In this document: one piece after another, positions 1-5,547 of the stretch
How positions within the stretch are numbered: position 1 is the first letter of the stretch
Layout of the letters: every line of letters starts with the position of its first letter
Source of the DNA: an uncultured Peptoniphilus sp.
GTDB lineage: Bacteria; Bacillota; Clostridia; Tissierellales; Peptoniphilaceae
NCBI RefSeq assembly: GCF_943913915.1
Contig: NZ_CALUAA010000021.1
Coordinates: 1-14,197 of the forward strand
Length of the DNA stretch: 14,197 nucleotides
Direction of reading: 5' to 3'
Program-made: the position numbers and the translations under genes
Notes under the pieces: model-generated
Databases searched by the model: none
What the model was told of the DNA's origin: nothing
The model's input: only the letters and a program-made list of their open reading frames with translations

Positions 1-645
1 ATGCACAAGACTAATTCACCTAATGGCCTGTGATTTTCGCTCACCCCATTCGGGCGGGCAGGCCCGCCCCTACATTAGTTTCATCCGGTACGGTGTCTTT
101 GAATGGGGCAATGACCTTGCATAGCGAAATAAAAAACAACCATCCAAGACAATCCTTATGCACTCGTAGGGGCGAGCCTGCTCGCCCGTAAAATTTGTGT
201 GACGTTATCTGGCTGACAGATAACAAAAAATGCACAAGACTAATTCACCTAATGGCCTGTGATTTTCGCTCACCCCATTCGGGCTTCAGCCCGCCCCTAC
301 ATTAGTTTCATCCGGTACGGAGCCTTTGAATGGAGCATCGAACTTCGCATAGCGAAATAAAAAAACCATCCAAGACAATCCTAATGCACTCGTAGGGGCG
401 AGCCTGCTCGCCCGTAAAATTTGCGTGACGTTATCTGCCCGACAGATAACAAAGAATGCATACAACCTAATTCATCTAATGGCCTGTGATTTTCGCACAC
501 TCTATTCGGGCGGGCAGGCCCGCCCCTACATTTTTTCATCCGATACGGAGCCTTTGAATGGAGCATCGAACTTCGCATAGCGAAATAAAAAACAACCATC
601 CAAGACAATCCTAATGCACTCGTAGAGGCGAGCCTGCTCGCCCGC
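1..645. repeat. Three tandem ~228-bp intergenic units with paired REP-like hairpins
   Basis: Units start at 1, 230 and 456 (229, 226 and about 190 bp) with the shared opening ATGCA...CTAATTCA. Each unit holds two GC-rich hairpins in opposite orientation: one ending CGCCCCTAC (52-69, 281-292, 508-525) and its inverted counterpart beginning GTAGGGGCG or a variant (170-187, 396-413, 627-642). The first two units end with a third perfect stem, GTTATCTG/CAGATAAC, with differing 5-nt loops (204-224, 430-450); unit 3 lacks it. In unit 2 the first hairpin has a different arm sequence (GGGCT-TC-AGCCC) but still folds. The head-to-head arrangement resembles a BIME built from REP-like elements. No credible gene lies inside: open frames on the minus strand here only read through the repeat. 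Confidence 0.88.
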
Positions 646-681
646 CATAAGACGCGAGCAAGGATATACGCTCAGTTCAAA

Positions 682-706
682 GCATGGCTACAACCGATGC
701 CTTTTT
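682..706 (+). terminator. Possible plus-strand terminator after the repeat block
   Basis: GCATGG, a 6-nt loop and CC-G-ATGC form a short stem with one bulged G, followed by CTTTTTATTT. It faces the 3' end of the minus-strand operon that stops at 740, so it could block plus-strand transcription coming out of the repeats. The stem is weak. Confidence 0.35.
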
Positions 707-739
707 ATTTCAGAATTTGTTGCCCTGTTTCGGCGAGTC

Positions 740-1225
740 TTACGAATCACTTACAATATACACGACTCGATTCCCGTTCTTCTCCACCATAAGAGCGTCG
801 TAATTCGACGGAATACTTCCCTTAAAAGGCGAGCGGTCCTGAATATAATATCTATATTTATCCAATGAACCGAAATCATAGGAGGCATCCCGCTCCCTGA
901 GAGCCAATTGCAAATCTCCGGCGACCACTTCGCCAATGGGAGAATCATAGGGATAGGCCTTATTCTTCTTTAGATCCGCCTTCAATATCTTCATATCCTC
1001 GTCTTTTAAAGTATAAACATAAAAAGATACGCCGTCGCCGTGGAAACTCGGCGCTTTTTTTATGGAAAATTCTTTCCGTACCCCTCCGGAGAATCTCGTG
1101 TTAAAGGCATAATTCGCATCTTTTAAAGGGGGAGGCGTTCCATCGGAGAGAAGCCCTACGGCGACGAGGCCGATTAAAAAAACAAGGGTGAGACATATAA
1201 TTCCTCGCTTACGATAATCATTCAT
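740..1225 (-). CDS. Unknown small membrane-anchored or exported protein
   Basis: About 161 residues beginning MNDYRKRG. One hydrophobic segment (about residues 8-26) follows a basic N-terminus, and the remaining ~130 residues are soluble with many aromatic and charged residues, so the bulk probably lies outside the membrane. No lipobox is visible and I do not recognise a domain. The chosen ATG at 1225 has AAGAAGG 8 nt upstream and overlaps the end of the HTH gene by 8 nt; an in-frame ATG at 1243 would add six residues (MKKAMT) but has a poorer ribosome site. It is the last gene of a three-gene operon with a DUF2975 membrane protein and an HTH regulator, so it may be the partner or target of that module. 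No function can be assigned. Confidence 0.75.
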   Translation of the reverse strand: MNDYRKRGIICLTLVFLIGLVAVGLLSDGTPPPLKDANYAFNTRFSGGVRKEFSIKKAPSFHGDGVSFYVYTLKDEDMKILKADLKKNKAYPYDSPIGEVVAGDLQLALRERDASYDFGSLDKYRYYIQDRSPFKGSIPSNYDALMVEKNGNRVVYIVSDS

Positions 1226-1433
1226 CGTCATCGCCTTCTTCATACCGTAAAATATCCCCCGGCTGGCAATCTAAAGTCTTGCAAATGGCGGAGAGAGTAG
1301 AAAAACGAATGGCCTTTGCCTTTCCCGTCTTTAAAATCGAGAGATTGGGCAAACTGATGTCCACCGCCTTTGAAAGTTCGGTGAGCGTCATTTTTCGCTT
1401 GGCGAGCATAAGATCTAAATCAATTTGAATCAT
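1218..1433 (-). CDS. Small Cro/XRE-type HTH transcriptional regulator
   Basis: About 71 residues. A helix-turn-helix of the YozG/Cro-C1 class fills residues 15-62 (MTLTELSKAV, then SLPNLSILKTGK) and the closing QPGDIL is typical of this family. The C-terminus is acidic (EEGDDDE). An upstream TTG at 1445 would extend the frame, but the ATG at 1433 has TGAGG 6-7 nt before it, so I chose that start; it lies 8 nt after the stop of the DUF2975 gene. Regulators of this kind commonly pair with DUF2975 membrane proteins, in a membrane protein/cytoplasmic repressor couple. It may control its own operon promoter at 1944-1971. The target is an inference. Confidence 0.9.
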   Translation of the reverse strand: MIQIDLDLMLAKRKMTLTELSKAVDISLPNLSILKTGKAKAIRFSTLSAICKTLDCQPGDILRYEEGDDDE

Positions 1434-1441
1434 GGCGCACC

Positions 1442-1924
1442 TCAAATCGTAAGATCGTGCTCATCTTGGAGCAGACGTCCCTTATCCACCACATCGGCAA
1501 GGAGAAAAAAGAGGAACGCCGCCAAGAGGAATAGACCTACAAATAAAAGCAGGGCGGCAAAAAGTGAAAATGATCTGAAGTTAACGGCCAAGTAAATAGC
1601 GAAGAGCAGAGAAAACAGACAGGCCGATAAAAAAGCGAGGCCCGTGCGGTTCAGCCCTTTCTCCATAGGCAGCTCAAACACTTTGCCCTTGCCGTAGAGA
1701 TAGGTCGTGTACATACCCGAGAGAATAGCCGCCATTAGAGAAAGGCCGGTCAGGGCGAAGAGCGTAAGGGAAACGGGCACCATATACAGATAAGGGGCGA
1801 ACGAAGGATCGTTCGTGATCCATCCCTTAATAGGCAAGATGCCGACGATGCCGAAAAAAGCGGCGACGCCTGAAAGAGCCAACGCCAATGCGAAGCCGAT
1901 AAAATATAATTTAAACTGTTTCAT
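1442..1924 (-). CDS. DUF2975 family integral membrane protein
   Basis: 160 residues with four predicted membrane segments (about 5-30, 46-72, 94-114 and 119-145). The C-terminal run ending DEHDLTI is the family hallmark of DUF2975. AAGGAGG sits 6 nt before the ATG, and a promoter-like sequence lies just upstream (1944-1971). It is first in an operon with an XRE-type regulator 8 nt downstream, the arrangement usually seen for this family. Its biochemical role is unknown; a membrane sensor or antagonist for the regulator is a reasonable guess from context only. Length and topology match the family, with no sign of damage. Confidence 0.9.
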   Translation of the reverse strand: MKQFKLYFIGFALALALSGVAAFFGIVGILPIKGWITNDPSFAPYLYMVPVSLTLFALTGLSLMAAILSGMYTTYLYGKGKVFELPMEKGLNRTGLAFLSACLFSLLFAIYLAVNFRSFSLFAALLLFVGLFLLAAFLFFLLADVVDKGRLLQDEHDLTI

Positions 1925-1943
1925 AAAATACCTCCTTGTGAAC

Positions 1944-1971
1944 AGTATACCCTAAATTTATCGATAAACAA
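1944..1971 (-). promoter_or_regulatory. Predicted sigma-A promoter for the DUF2975 operon
   Basis: Reading the minus strand, TTGTTT and TATACT are separated by 16 nt. The -10 is about 20 nt upstream of the first gene's start codon. The surrounding TTTATCGATAAA (1956-1967 region) is a dyad that could hold an operator for the operon's own HTH regulator; that part is inference. Confidence 0.55.
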
Positions 1972-2049
1972 TAAGAGGTTAATGAAAAACATTAAGATCA
2001 AGATAAGAAAGTCTTGTTACGAGGAAAAAATAGAATCCGGAATAAAAAA

Positions 2050-2067
2050 CCGGCAGACAAAAGCCGG
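2050..2067 (-). terminator. Minus-strand intrinsic terminator, 5-bp stem
   Basis: CCGGC, 8-nt loop and GCCGG, followed on the minus strand by TTTTTTATT. No minus-strand gene lies upstream of it until 7741, so it either ends an unannotated minus-strand transcript starting near 2274 or insulates the DUF2975 operon from antisense reading. Confidence 0.5.
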
Positions 2068-2188
2068 CACAGGCGGGAAATGGTTAGGAGCTTTATGGAA
2101 ATAGAGTTAAAAGAGAATGAAGAAAAGGGTGATAAAAAGGTGGGGCTAAAGAAAATCATGAAGAATGGAGAGAAAGAGCAGAATACAA

Positions 2189-2210
2189 AAACGGCATAAA
2201 ATAGCCGTTT
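2189..2210 (-). terminator. Minus-strand intrinsic terminator, 7-bp stem
   Basis: AAACGGC, an 8-nt loop (ATAAAATA) and GCCGTTT form a perfect stem. The minus-strand continuation is T-rich (TTTTTGTATT) and the plus-strand continuation is TTTAAAAG, so the minus strand is the better direction. Confidence 0.5.
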
Positions 2211-2220
2211 AAAAGATAAC

Positions 2221-2235
2221 TGAAAATAATTATCA
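2221..2235. promoter_or_regulatory. Fur-box-like operator upstream of the flavodoxin promoter
   Basis: TGAAAATAATTATCA matches the Bacillus-type 7-1-7 Fur consensus (TGATAAT-N-ATTATCA) at 13 of 14 defined positions. It lies 18 nt upstream of the -35. Fur would be expected to bind here when iron is sufficient and silence flavodoxin. Confidence 0.6.
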
Positions 2236-2253
2236 AATATATTGGAAAATCCC

Positions 2254-2282
2254 TTGCTTTTTTAAAAAGGGGTCTATATAAT
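2254..2282 (+). promoter_or_regulatory. Sigma-A promoter for flavodoxin/DUF3793
   Basis: TTGCTT and TATAAT are separated by exactly 17 nt. Transcription would start near 2289, giving a leader of about 115 nt before the TTG start at 2404. Two Fur-box-like dyads flank the promoter. Confidence 0.75.
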
Positions 2283-2294
2283 CATAGATGTAAA

Positions 2295-2309
2295 CGATAA
2301 GAATTATCA
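2295..2309. promoter_or_regulatory. Second Fur-box-like operator, over the transcription start
   Basis: CGATAAGAATTATCA matches the 7-1-7 Fur consensus at 12 of 14 defined positions, including a perfect right half. It sits 13 nt downstream of the -10, where a bound repressor would block initiation, and it also overlaps the possible divergent minus-strand promoter. Confidence 0.55.
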
Positions 2310-2403
2310 AAACAACCTTGTGGTACATATTTCTCAGATACTTCTTTCGTTTATGCCATAGTGTGCAGCGTGCAGGTGCCACAGGGTGGAAAGGAGTGTG
2401 CTT

Positions 2404-2823
2404 TTGATACCCGTAATTTATTGGTCCGGCACCGGAAACACGGAGGCCATGGCAAATGCCATCGCCGAAGGAATTCGAGAAGCCGGAGAAGAAACAAAGA
2501 TTATCGAAGTGGATAGCGCCACGGAAGAAACAGTGGCCAATGCCGAAAAGATCGCTTTCGGTTGCCCCGCCATGGGCGCCGAGGAACTGGAAGAAGCCAG
2601 TATGCGACCTTTTATGGACGATGTGAACCCCCTACTCAAAGGTAAGAAAATTCTACTGTTCGGATCCTACGATTGGGCCGACGGAGAATGGATGGAAACC
2701 TGGGAAGACGAAGTGCGAGGCCAAGGCGCCTCTTACATCGATACCGTCACCTGCAAAGGCGAGCCGGATGGCGATGCAGTAGAGGAGTGCAAAAAAAGTG
2801 CTCGCGCGTTATGTGAAGCGTAA
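2404..2823 (+). CDS. Short-chain flavodoxin
   Basis: About 139 residues, the usual size of clostridial short-chain flavodoxins. It is a cytoplasmic FMN-binding one-electron carrier that substitutes for ferredoxin when iron is scarce. Visible signatures: the FMN phosphate loop SGTGNT at residues 8-13, the 50s loop GCPAMGAEELEE at 53-64, and the 90s loop GSYDWADGEW around 87-96, whose aromatics should stack on the flavin. I chose the TTG at 2404 because AAAGGAG lies 7 nt before it and the protein then begins MIPVIYWSGTGN as in homologues; an in-frame GTG at 2386 has no suitable site. The promoter carries two Fur-box-like dyads. The 3' end overlaps the DUF3793 gene by 26 nt. Confidence 0.95.
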   Translation: MIPVIYWSGTGNTEAMANAIAEGIREAGEETKIIEVDSATEETVANAEKIAFGCPAMGAEELEEASMRPFMDDVNPLLKGKKILLFGSYDWADGEWMETWEDEVRGQGASYIDTVTCKGEPDGDAVEECKKSARALCEA

Positions 2824-3391
2824 GCTGAACCATACAACGGTTGGCTACCTGAATCAGTGCGCATCCTGCGATGATCGCGCCTACTTAGAAGCCATACTGA
2901 AAGCCTATACGGCGCCGACGACTTTTTGCGGAAAGACAGGAACTCTTGTCAGCTTAGTGAATCCTTCGAGAGATCTTTCCCGTTGTTGGAAATGCGACGA
3001 AAGCGTGAGACAATCCATACCCCTTGCCCACGCCGAACTCGTAAACGCCAAAGGCAGCCTATTACTTTACTTCTACGACCTGAAAAAACTTGAACACAAA
3101 CTATCGGACAGAAGATGCCAAGCTTTCTTAAAGAATCGCGGCTACGAATATGATACGGCGGAGGAAGCCATTGCGGAGTTAAAAAGACGATTTTTAACTG
3201 GCTGCCCCGACGAGATCGGCATCTTCTTAGGCTATCCCATATCCGATGTGGAGGCATTCGCTAAAAGGCGCGAACATCGTTTCGTCGGATACTGGAAATG
3301 CTATGAAAACATCTTGCTATCGAAAATACGCTTTTTCTTTTTTGATTTGGCGAAATACCTCGTCATGCGACGAGGCGTGCAAGCAAACTAA
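2798..3391 (+). CDS. DUF3793 family protein
   Basis: 197 residues, a normal length for DUF3793. Family-like blocks are TAPTTFCGKTGTLVSL (38-53), EIGIFLGYPISDVEAF (139-154) and FVGYWKCYEN (162-171). No signal peptide or clear membrane helix is present, so it is probably cytosolic; the phenylalanine run near residues 179-182 is short. The GTG at 2798 is preceded by AGAGGAG with a 10-nt gap, inside the flavodoxin gene, and overlaps flavodoxin by 26 nt, so translation is probably coupled. Its biochemical function is unknown. DUF3793 genes often sit beside flavodoxins in anaerobic Firmicutes (from memory, not checked), and the shared Fur-type promoter here argues for a role in iron limitation or flavodoxin use. 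Confidence 0.85.
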   Translation: MLARYVKRKLNHTTVGYLNQCASCDDRAYLEAILKAYTAPTTFCGKTGTLVSLVNPSRDLSRCWKCDESVRQSIPLAHAELVNAKGSLLLYFYDLKKLEHKLSDRRCQAFLKNRGYEYDTAEEAIAELKRRFLTGCPDEIGIFLGYPISDVEAFAKRREHRFVGYWKCYENILLSKIRFFFFDLAKYLVMRRGVQAN

Positions 3392-3418
3392 ATAATGACA
3401 CCTTCCTATATTCTGTTG

Positions 3419-3448
3419 AAAAGGACGTCTGCGCGACGTCCTTTTTTT
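3419..3448 (+). terminator. Strong intrinsic terminator after DUF3793
   Basis: AAAAGGACGTC, 5-nt loop and GACGTCCTTTT form a perfect 11-bp stem, followed by TTT. It lies 28 nt after the DUF3793 stop and separates the iron unit from the ABC operon promoter. Confidence 0.92.
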
Positions 3449-3472
3449 GTTGCAAAAAAATTAAAAAAAGCA

Positions 3473-3501
3473 TTGACGCTGTATTAAGACGATGATACAA
3501 T
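3473..3501 (+). promoter_or_regulatory. Sigma-A promoter of the ABC transporter operon
   Basis: TTGACG and TACAAT are separated by 17 nt, close to consensus. The spacer and -10 are covered by the first of two matching dyads, so this promoter is built to be repressed by the operon's own GntR protein. Confidence 0.88.
3480..3499. promoter_or_regulatory. GntR/YtrA-type operator 1
   Basis: TGTATTA-N6-TGATACA, a dyad with one mismatch, covering the promoter spacer and most of the -10. Half-sites of the TGTATTA/TAATACA kind fit known YtrA-subfamily operators. The likely ligand is the repressor encoded at 5179-5547. Confidence 0.75.
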
Positions 3502-3506
3502 AACGG

Positions 3507-3526
3507 TGTATTAAGGGAGTGATACA
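3507..3526. promoter_or_regulatory. GntR/YtrA-type operator 2
   Basis: The same dyad with a different centre (TGTATTA-N6-TGATACA, centre AGGGAG against AGACGA in operator 1), placed 27 bp (about 2.5 helical turns) after the first and just upstream of the ribosome site. Identical arms with differing centres point to selection on the arms. Confidence 0.75.
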
Positions 3527-3527
3527 G

Positions 3528-3552
3528 TCGAAAGGAGGGTAAGCGTGGAATT
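3528..3552 (+). repeat. 25-bp direct repeat, copy 1 (ribosome site plus start codon)
   Basis: A 25-bp stretch spanning AAAGGAGGG, the GTG start and two further codons. It is identical to 5162-5186 in front of gntR; the sequences diverge just outside it. Confidence 0.9.
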
Positions 3553-4423
3553 ACTAAACGTGCAGTCAGTAACGAAGGATTACGGTGAGGGAAAAGGACT
3601 CTTTGATTTTTCTATGAACCTTGAAAAAGGGGATATCGTCGGACTGATCGGCGCAAACGGTGCGGGAAAGACGACGCTGCTCAATATTTTATCCGGAAAT
3701 ATCCATCCGAATAAGGGCAAGGTATTTTATGAAGGCGAAGAAATGACAATCGATTCGGAGCGAAGAAAAAAATTCGGCGTGTCGGTTAATCCTGATTTCT
3801 ATCCCTATCTCACCGCCTACGAAAACTTAGAAGCTGTCTTATTTTTAAACGGCATTACAAATCATAAGAAAATGGAATCGGAGATTAAACGGGTTTTGAA
3901 CATTGTAGGATTAGAGGGCTCGGGTCACAAAAAAGTAAAATCCTTTTCTTTCGGCATGAAGCAGCGATTGGGTTTTGCTCAGGCGATCTTAAACGCAGAC
4001 ACTCTTATGTTGCTAGATGAGCCCTTTGTGGGATTGGATATTCACGGTCGCAACATGGTAAAGGATTTTATTCGGGAGATGGTGAAAACTCGTGAGATGG
4101 CGGTTATCTTTTCGGATCACAATTTAGACGAAGTGAAATCCCTTTGTAATCGATTGGTCGTCATAAAAGACGGCATGAAGAGGTATGACGGAGACATACA
4201 TATACAAAGTCCCGTTGTGTTGAATGTCGAGTGTGCGGCAACAGTGGGTAGCCGTTATGCGAAACAAATTGATGAGCATAGGCTGTTGGTAACGGAAGAC
4301 CAACTGCATGAGAAATTACAGCACATCGGCAGTGTCACGGAAATCAGAGCTATCGAAAAGATAATGAACCCCTTGGAAAGCTTTTTAGAGGAGGAAGAGC
4401 ATGTCACGACTGATAAGGTTTGA
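3545..4423 (+). CDS. ABC transporter ATP-binding protein (BcrA/CcmA-like), first pair
   Basis: 292 residues, GTG start with AAAGGAGGG 5 nt upstream. It powers the permease encoded next. Walker A is GANGAGKT (36-43), the signature is SFGMKQR (135-141), Walker B is LMLLDEP (154-160) with catalytic E159, the D-loop is GLD (163-165) and the switch histidine is H192. Departures from the textbook: the Q-loop position appears to be N82 (VNPDFYPYLTAYENL), the signature has Phe for the first Gly, and the H-loop reads SDH. The ~75-residue C-terminal tail goes beyond the nucleotide-binding core, as in BcrA-type ATPases. It overlaps the permease gene by 23 nt. Codons are visibly AT-richer than gntR and the second ATPase. 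Likely substrates are peptides, antibiotics or lipids, but none can be named. Confidence 0.93.
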   Translation: MELLNVQSVTKDYGEGKGLFDFSMNLEKGDIVGLIGANGAGKTTLLNILSGNIHPNKGKVFYEGEEMTIDSERRKKFGVSVNPDFYPYLTAYENLEAVLFLNGITNHKKMESEIKRVLNIVGLEGSGHKKVKSFSFGMKQRLGFAQAILNADTLMLLDEPFVGLDIHGRNMVKDFIREMVKTREMAVIFSDHNLDEVKSLCNRLVVIKDGMKRYDGDIHIQSPVVLNVECAATVGSRYAKQIDEHRLLVTEDQLHEKLQHIGSVTEIRAIEKIMNPLESFLEEEEHVTTDKV

Positions 4424-5153
4424 AATCTACAAACAACTCAAGCGAAAAGAAAATTTCCTGATCCTCTTCATGTTTGCTTTGCCGTTATTTTACAGTTTGG
4501 GGGTCTACACCCATTCCGGCATCATTACGTACAATGGTAAGGAACTGATTAACGGCTTAACTTTCGCCAATAATATGTACACATTAGTTTACATGGTGTT
4601 CATTATTTTCCTATTTCTCGCTATTAACAGCGCCAATATCTTGAAGGGTGAAATAGAAAACGGAAGTTTATCTATGATGCTCACCCGTATCAATAAAAGA
4701 AGCAGGATCTATTACGCAAAGTTTTATGCTCAGACATTCCACTGGTGGATCGTATCCCTATTGTTTGTTTTATTTTCCCTTGTCTGCTACTATATTTTCC
4801 TTTCAAACACGAGCATTGCGAGCGGCACATTCGCAAGTGCGAGCTGGTCTAGCGATCTAGTGATCATCGTGGGGATCGGGTCCTTTTATATTCTTGCTAT
4901 AAGCTTGGTGCAGTGTTTAAGTATGTACTTTAAATCCTATGTGTCCGTCGGACTGTTTATTCTGCTCTACGTGATAATGATGTATTTAAAATCGTTTCCT
5001 ATGATTCAGCCTCTAGTACCTATCTATTATTTAGGGAAACTTATTGATTCGGGAGATACCGTAGATTTTATAAAATTTATGGCTTTAAACTGGGGGTTGG
5101 TGTGTACTTTTAACTTTATAGGAAGTAGAAAATTTAAGCGAAGTGATATTTAG
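4401..5153 (+). CDS. ABC-2 type permease, first pair
   Basis: 250 residues with about six membrane segments (roughly 19-37, 60-79, 113-135, 152-175, 180-200 and 224-240). The cytoplasmic motif EIENGSLSMMLTRINKRSRIYYAK (split here by role: EIENGSL at 84-90 and KRSRIYYAK at 99-107) matches the coupling region of ABC-2 permeases. AGAGGAGGA precedes the ATG by 5 nt and lies within the end of the ATPase gene, so the two are translationally coupled. It should form the channel for the upstream ATPase. Low GC and AT-rich codons match the ATPase, which supports a shared origin different from the downstream genes. Confidence 0.9.
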   Translation: MSRLIRFEIYKQLKRKENFLILFMFALPLFYSLGVYTHSGIITYNGKELINGLTFANNMYTLVYMVFIIFLFLAINSANILKGEIENGSLSMMLTRINKRSRIYYAKFYAQTFHWWIVSLLFVLFSLVCYYIFLSNTSIASGTFASASWSSDLVIIVGIGSFYILAISLVQCLSMYFKSYVSVGLFILLYVIMMYLKSFPMIQPLVPIYYLGKLIDSGDTVDFIKFMALNWGLVCTFNFIGSRKFKRSDI

Positions 5154-5161
5154 GAGATCAA

Positions 5162-5186
5162 TCGAAAGGAGGGTAAGCGTGGAATT
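5162..5186 (+). repeat. 25-bp direct repeat, copy 2 (ribosome site plus start codon of gntR)
   Basis: Identical to 3528-3552. Both copies serve as ribosome site and GTG start, here for gntR. The operator dyads are not repeated at this second site. Confidence 0.9.
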
Positions 5187-5547
5187 TGATAACAATCGGC
5201 CCATTTACCTGCAATTGTACGAAGAAATTAAAAAACAGATCGCATCGGGGGAATTGGCTCCCGGCGAAAAACTGGAATCAGTAAGAAATTTGGCGAAAAC
5301 CTATAGCGTGAATCCGAACACGGTGCAGCGCGCATTACAAGAACTTGAACGAGAGGAGCTGATCGCTACGGACAGGACCCGGGGAAAATACGTCACCGAC
5401 AACAGAAAGAGCATCGACATGCTGGCGAAAGACGCCTTTTTCGACGCCTGCGACGCTCTTATCACCGTGGCGGACGATTTAAGCATGACGAAAGAAACGG
5501 CCATCACATTACTGGAAAAACGCTGGGAAAAGGGGGGAATAAAATGA
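5179..5547 (+). CDS. GntR family (YtrA subfamily) transcriptional repressor
   Basis: 122 residues beginning VEFDNNRPIYLQL, the standard opening of YtrA-type GntR proteins. A winged helix-turn-helix covers about residues 8-75 (SVRNLAKTYSVNPNTVQRAL, then RGKYV in the wing), followed by a short helical dimer domain of about 45 residues with no room for a ligand-binding domain; this short tail defines the YtrA class. The GTG at 5179 follows AAAGGAGGG by 5 nt; the frame stays open upstream only through that ribosome site. It overlaps the second ATPase by 4 nt (ATGA). It probably represses the operon at 3480-3526. YtrA relatives respond to cell-wall-active compounds or control peptide exporters such as Pmt; the inducer here is unknown. 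Confidence 0.93.
   Translation: MEFDNNRPIYLQLYEEIKKQIASGELAPGEKLESVRNLAKTYSVNPNTVQRALQELEREELIATDRTRGKYVTDNRKSIDMLAKDAFFDACDALITVADDLSMTKETAITLLEKRWEKGGIK

Larger units (their letters stand above)
2183..2274 (-). ncRNA. Candidate ~90-nt small RNA divergent from flavodoxin
   Basis: A minus-strand promoter-like pair (TTGATA at 2305-2310, TATGAT at 2281-2286, 18-nt spacer) would start transcription near 2274. A 7-bp stem AAACGGC/GCCGTTT follows at 2189-2210 and then TTTTTG on the minus strand, giving a transcript of about 90 nt. A Fur-box-like dyad overlaps the -35 and spacer. No protein is obvious in it. This is built only from promoter, operator and terminator patterns in an AT-rich stretch, so it is a hypothesis. 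Confidence 0.25.

Noticed and set aside
1..645. CRISPR array or small minus-strand genes (41-235, 381-608)
   Set aside because: Units are ~228 bp and repeated over their whole length with no unique spacers of CRISPR size; the frames simply read the repeat and its hairpins.
2014..2199. 61-codon Lys/Glu-rich plus-strand frame starting TTG
   Set aside because: Low-complexity composition from A-rich DNA, no ribosome site at the TTG, overlaps two hairpins that end minus-strand transcription. An internal ATG at 2095 does have AGGAG close by, but the 34-residue product has no recognisable feature.
2283..2403. Riboswitch in the flavodoxin leader
   Set aside because: The ~115-nt leader shows no recognisable FMN or other riboswitch core and no terminator/antiterminator pair; Fur-type operators explain the region better.
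2949..3257. 102-codon minus-strand frame
   Set aside because: Antisense to the DUF3793 gene; Arg-rich shadow with no ribosome site.
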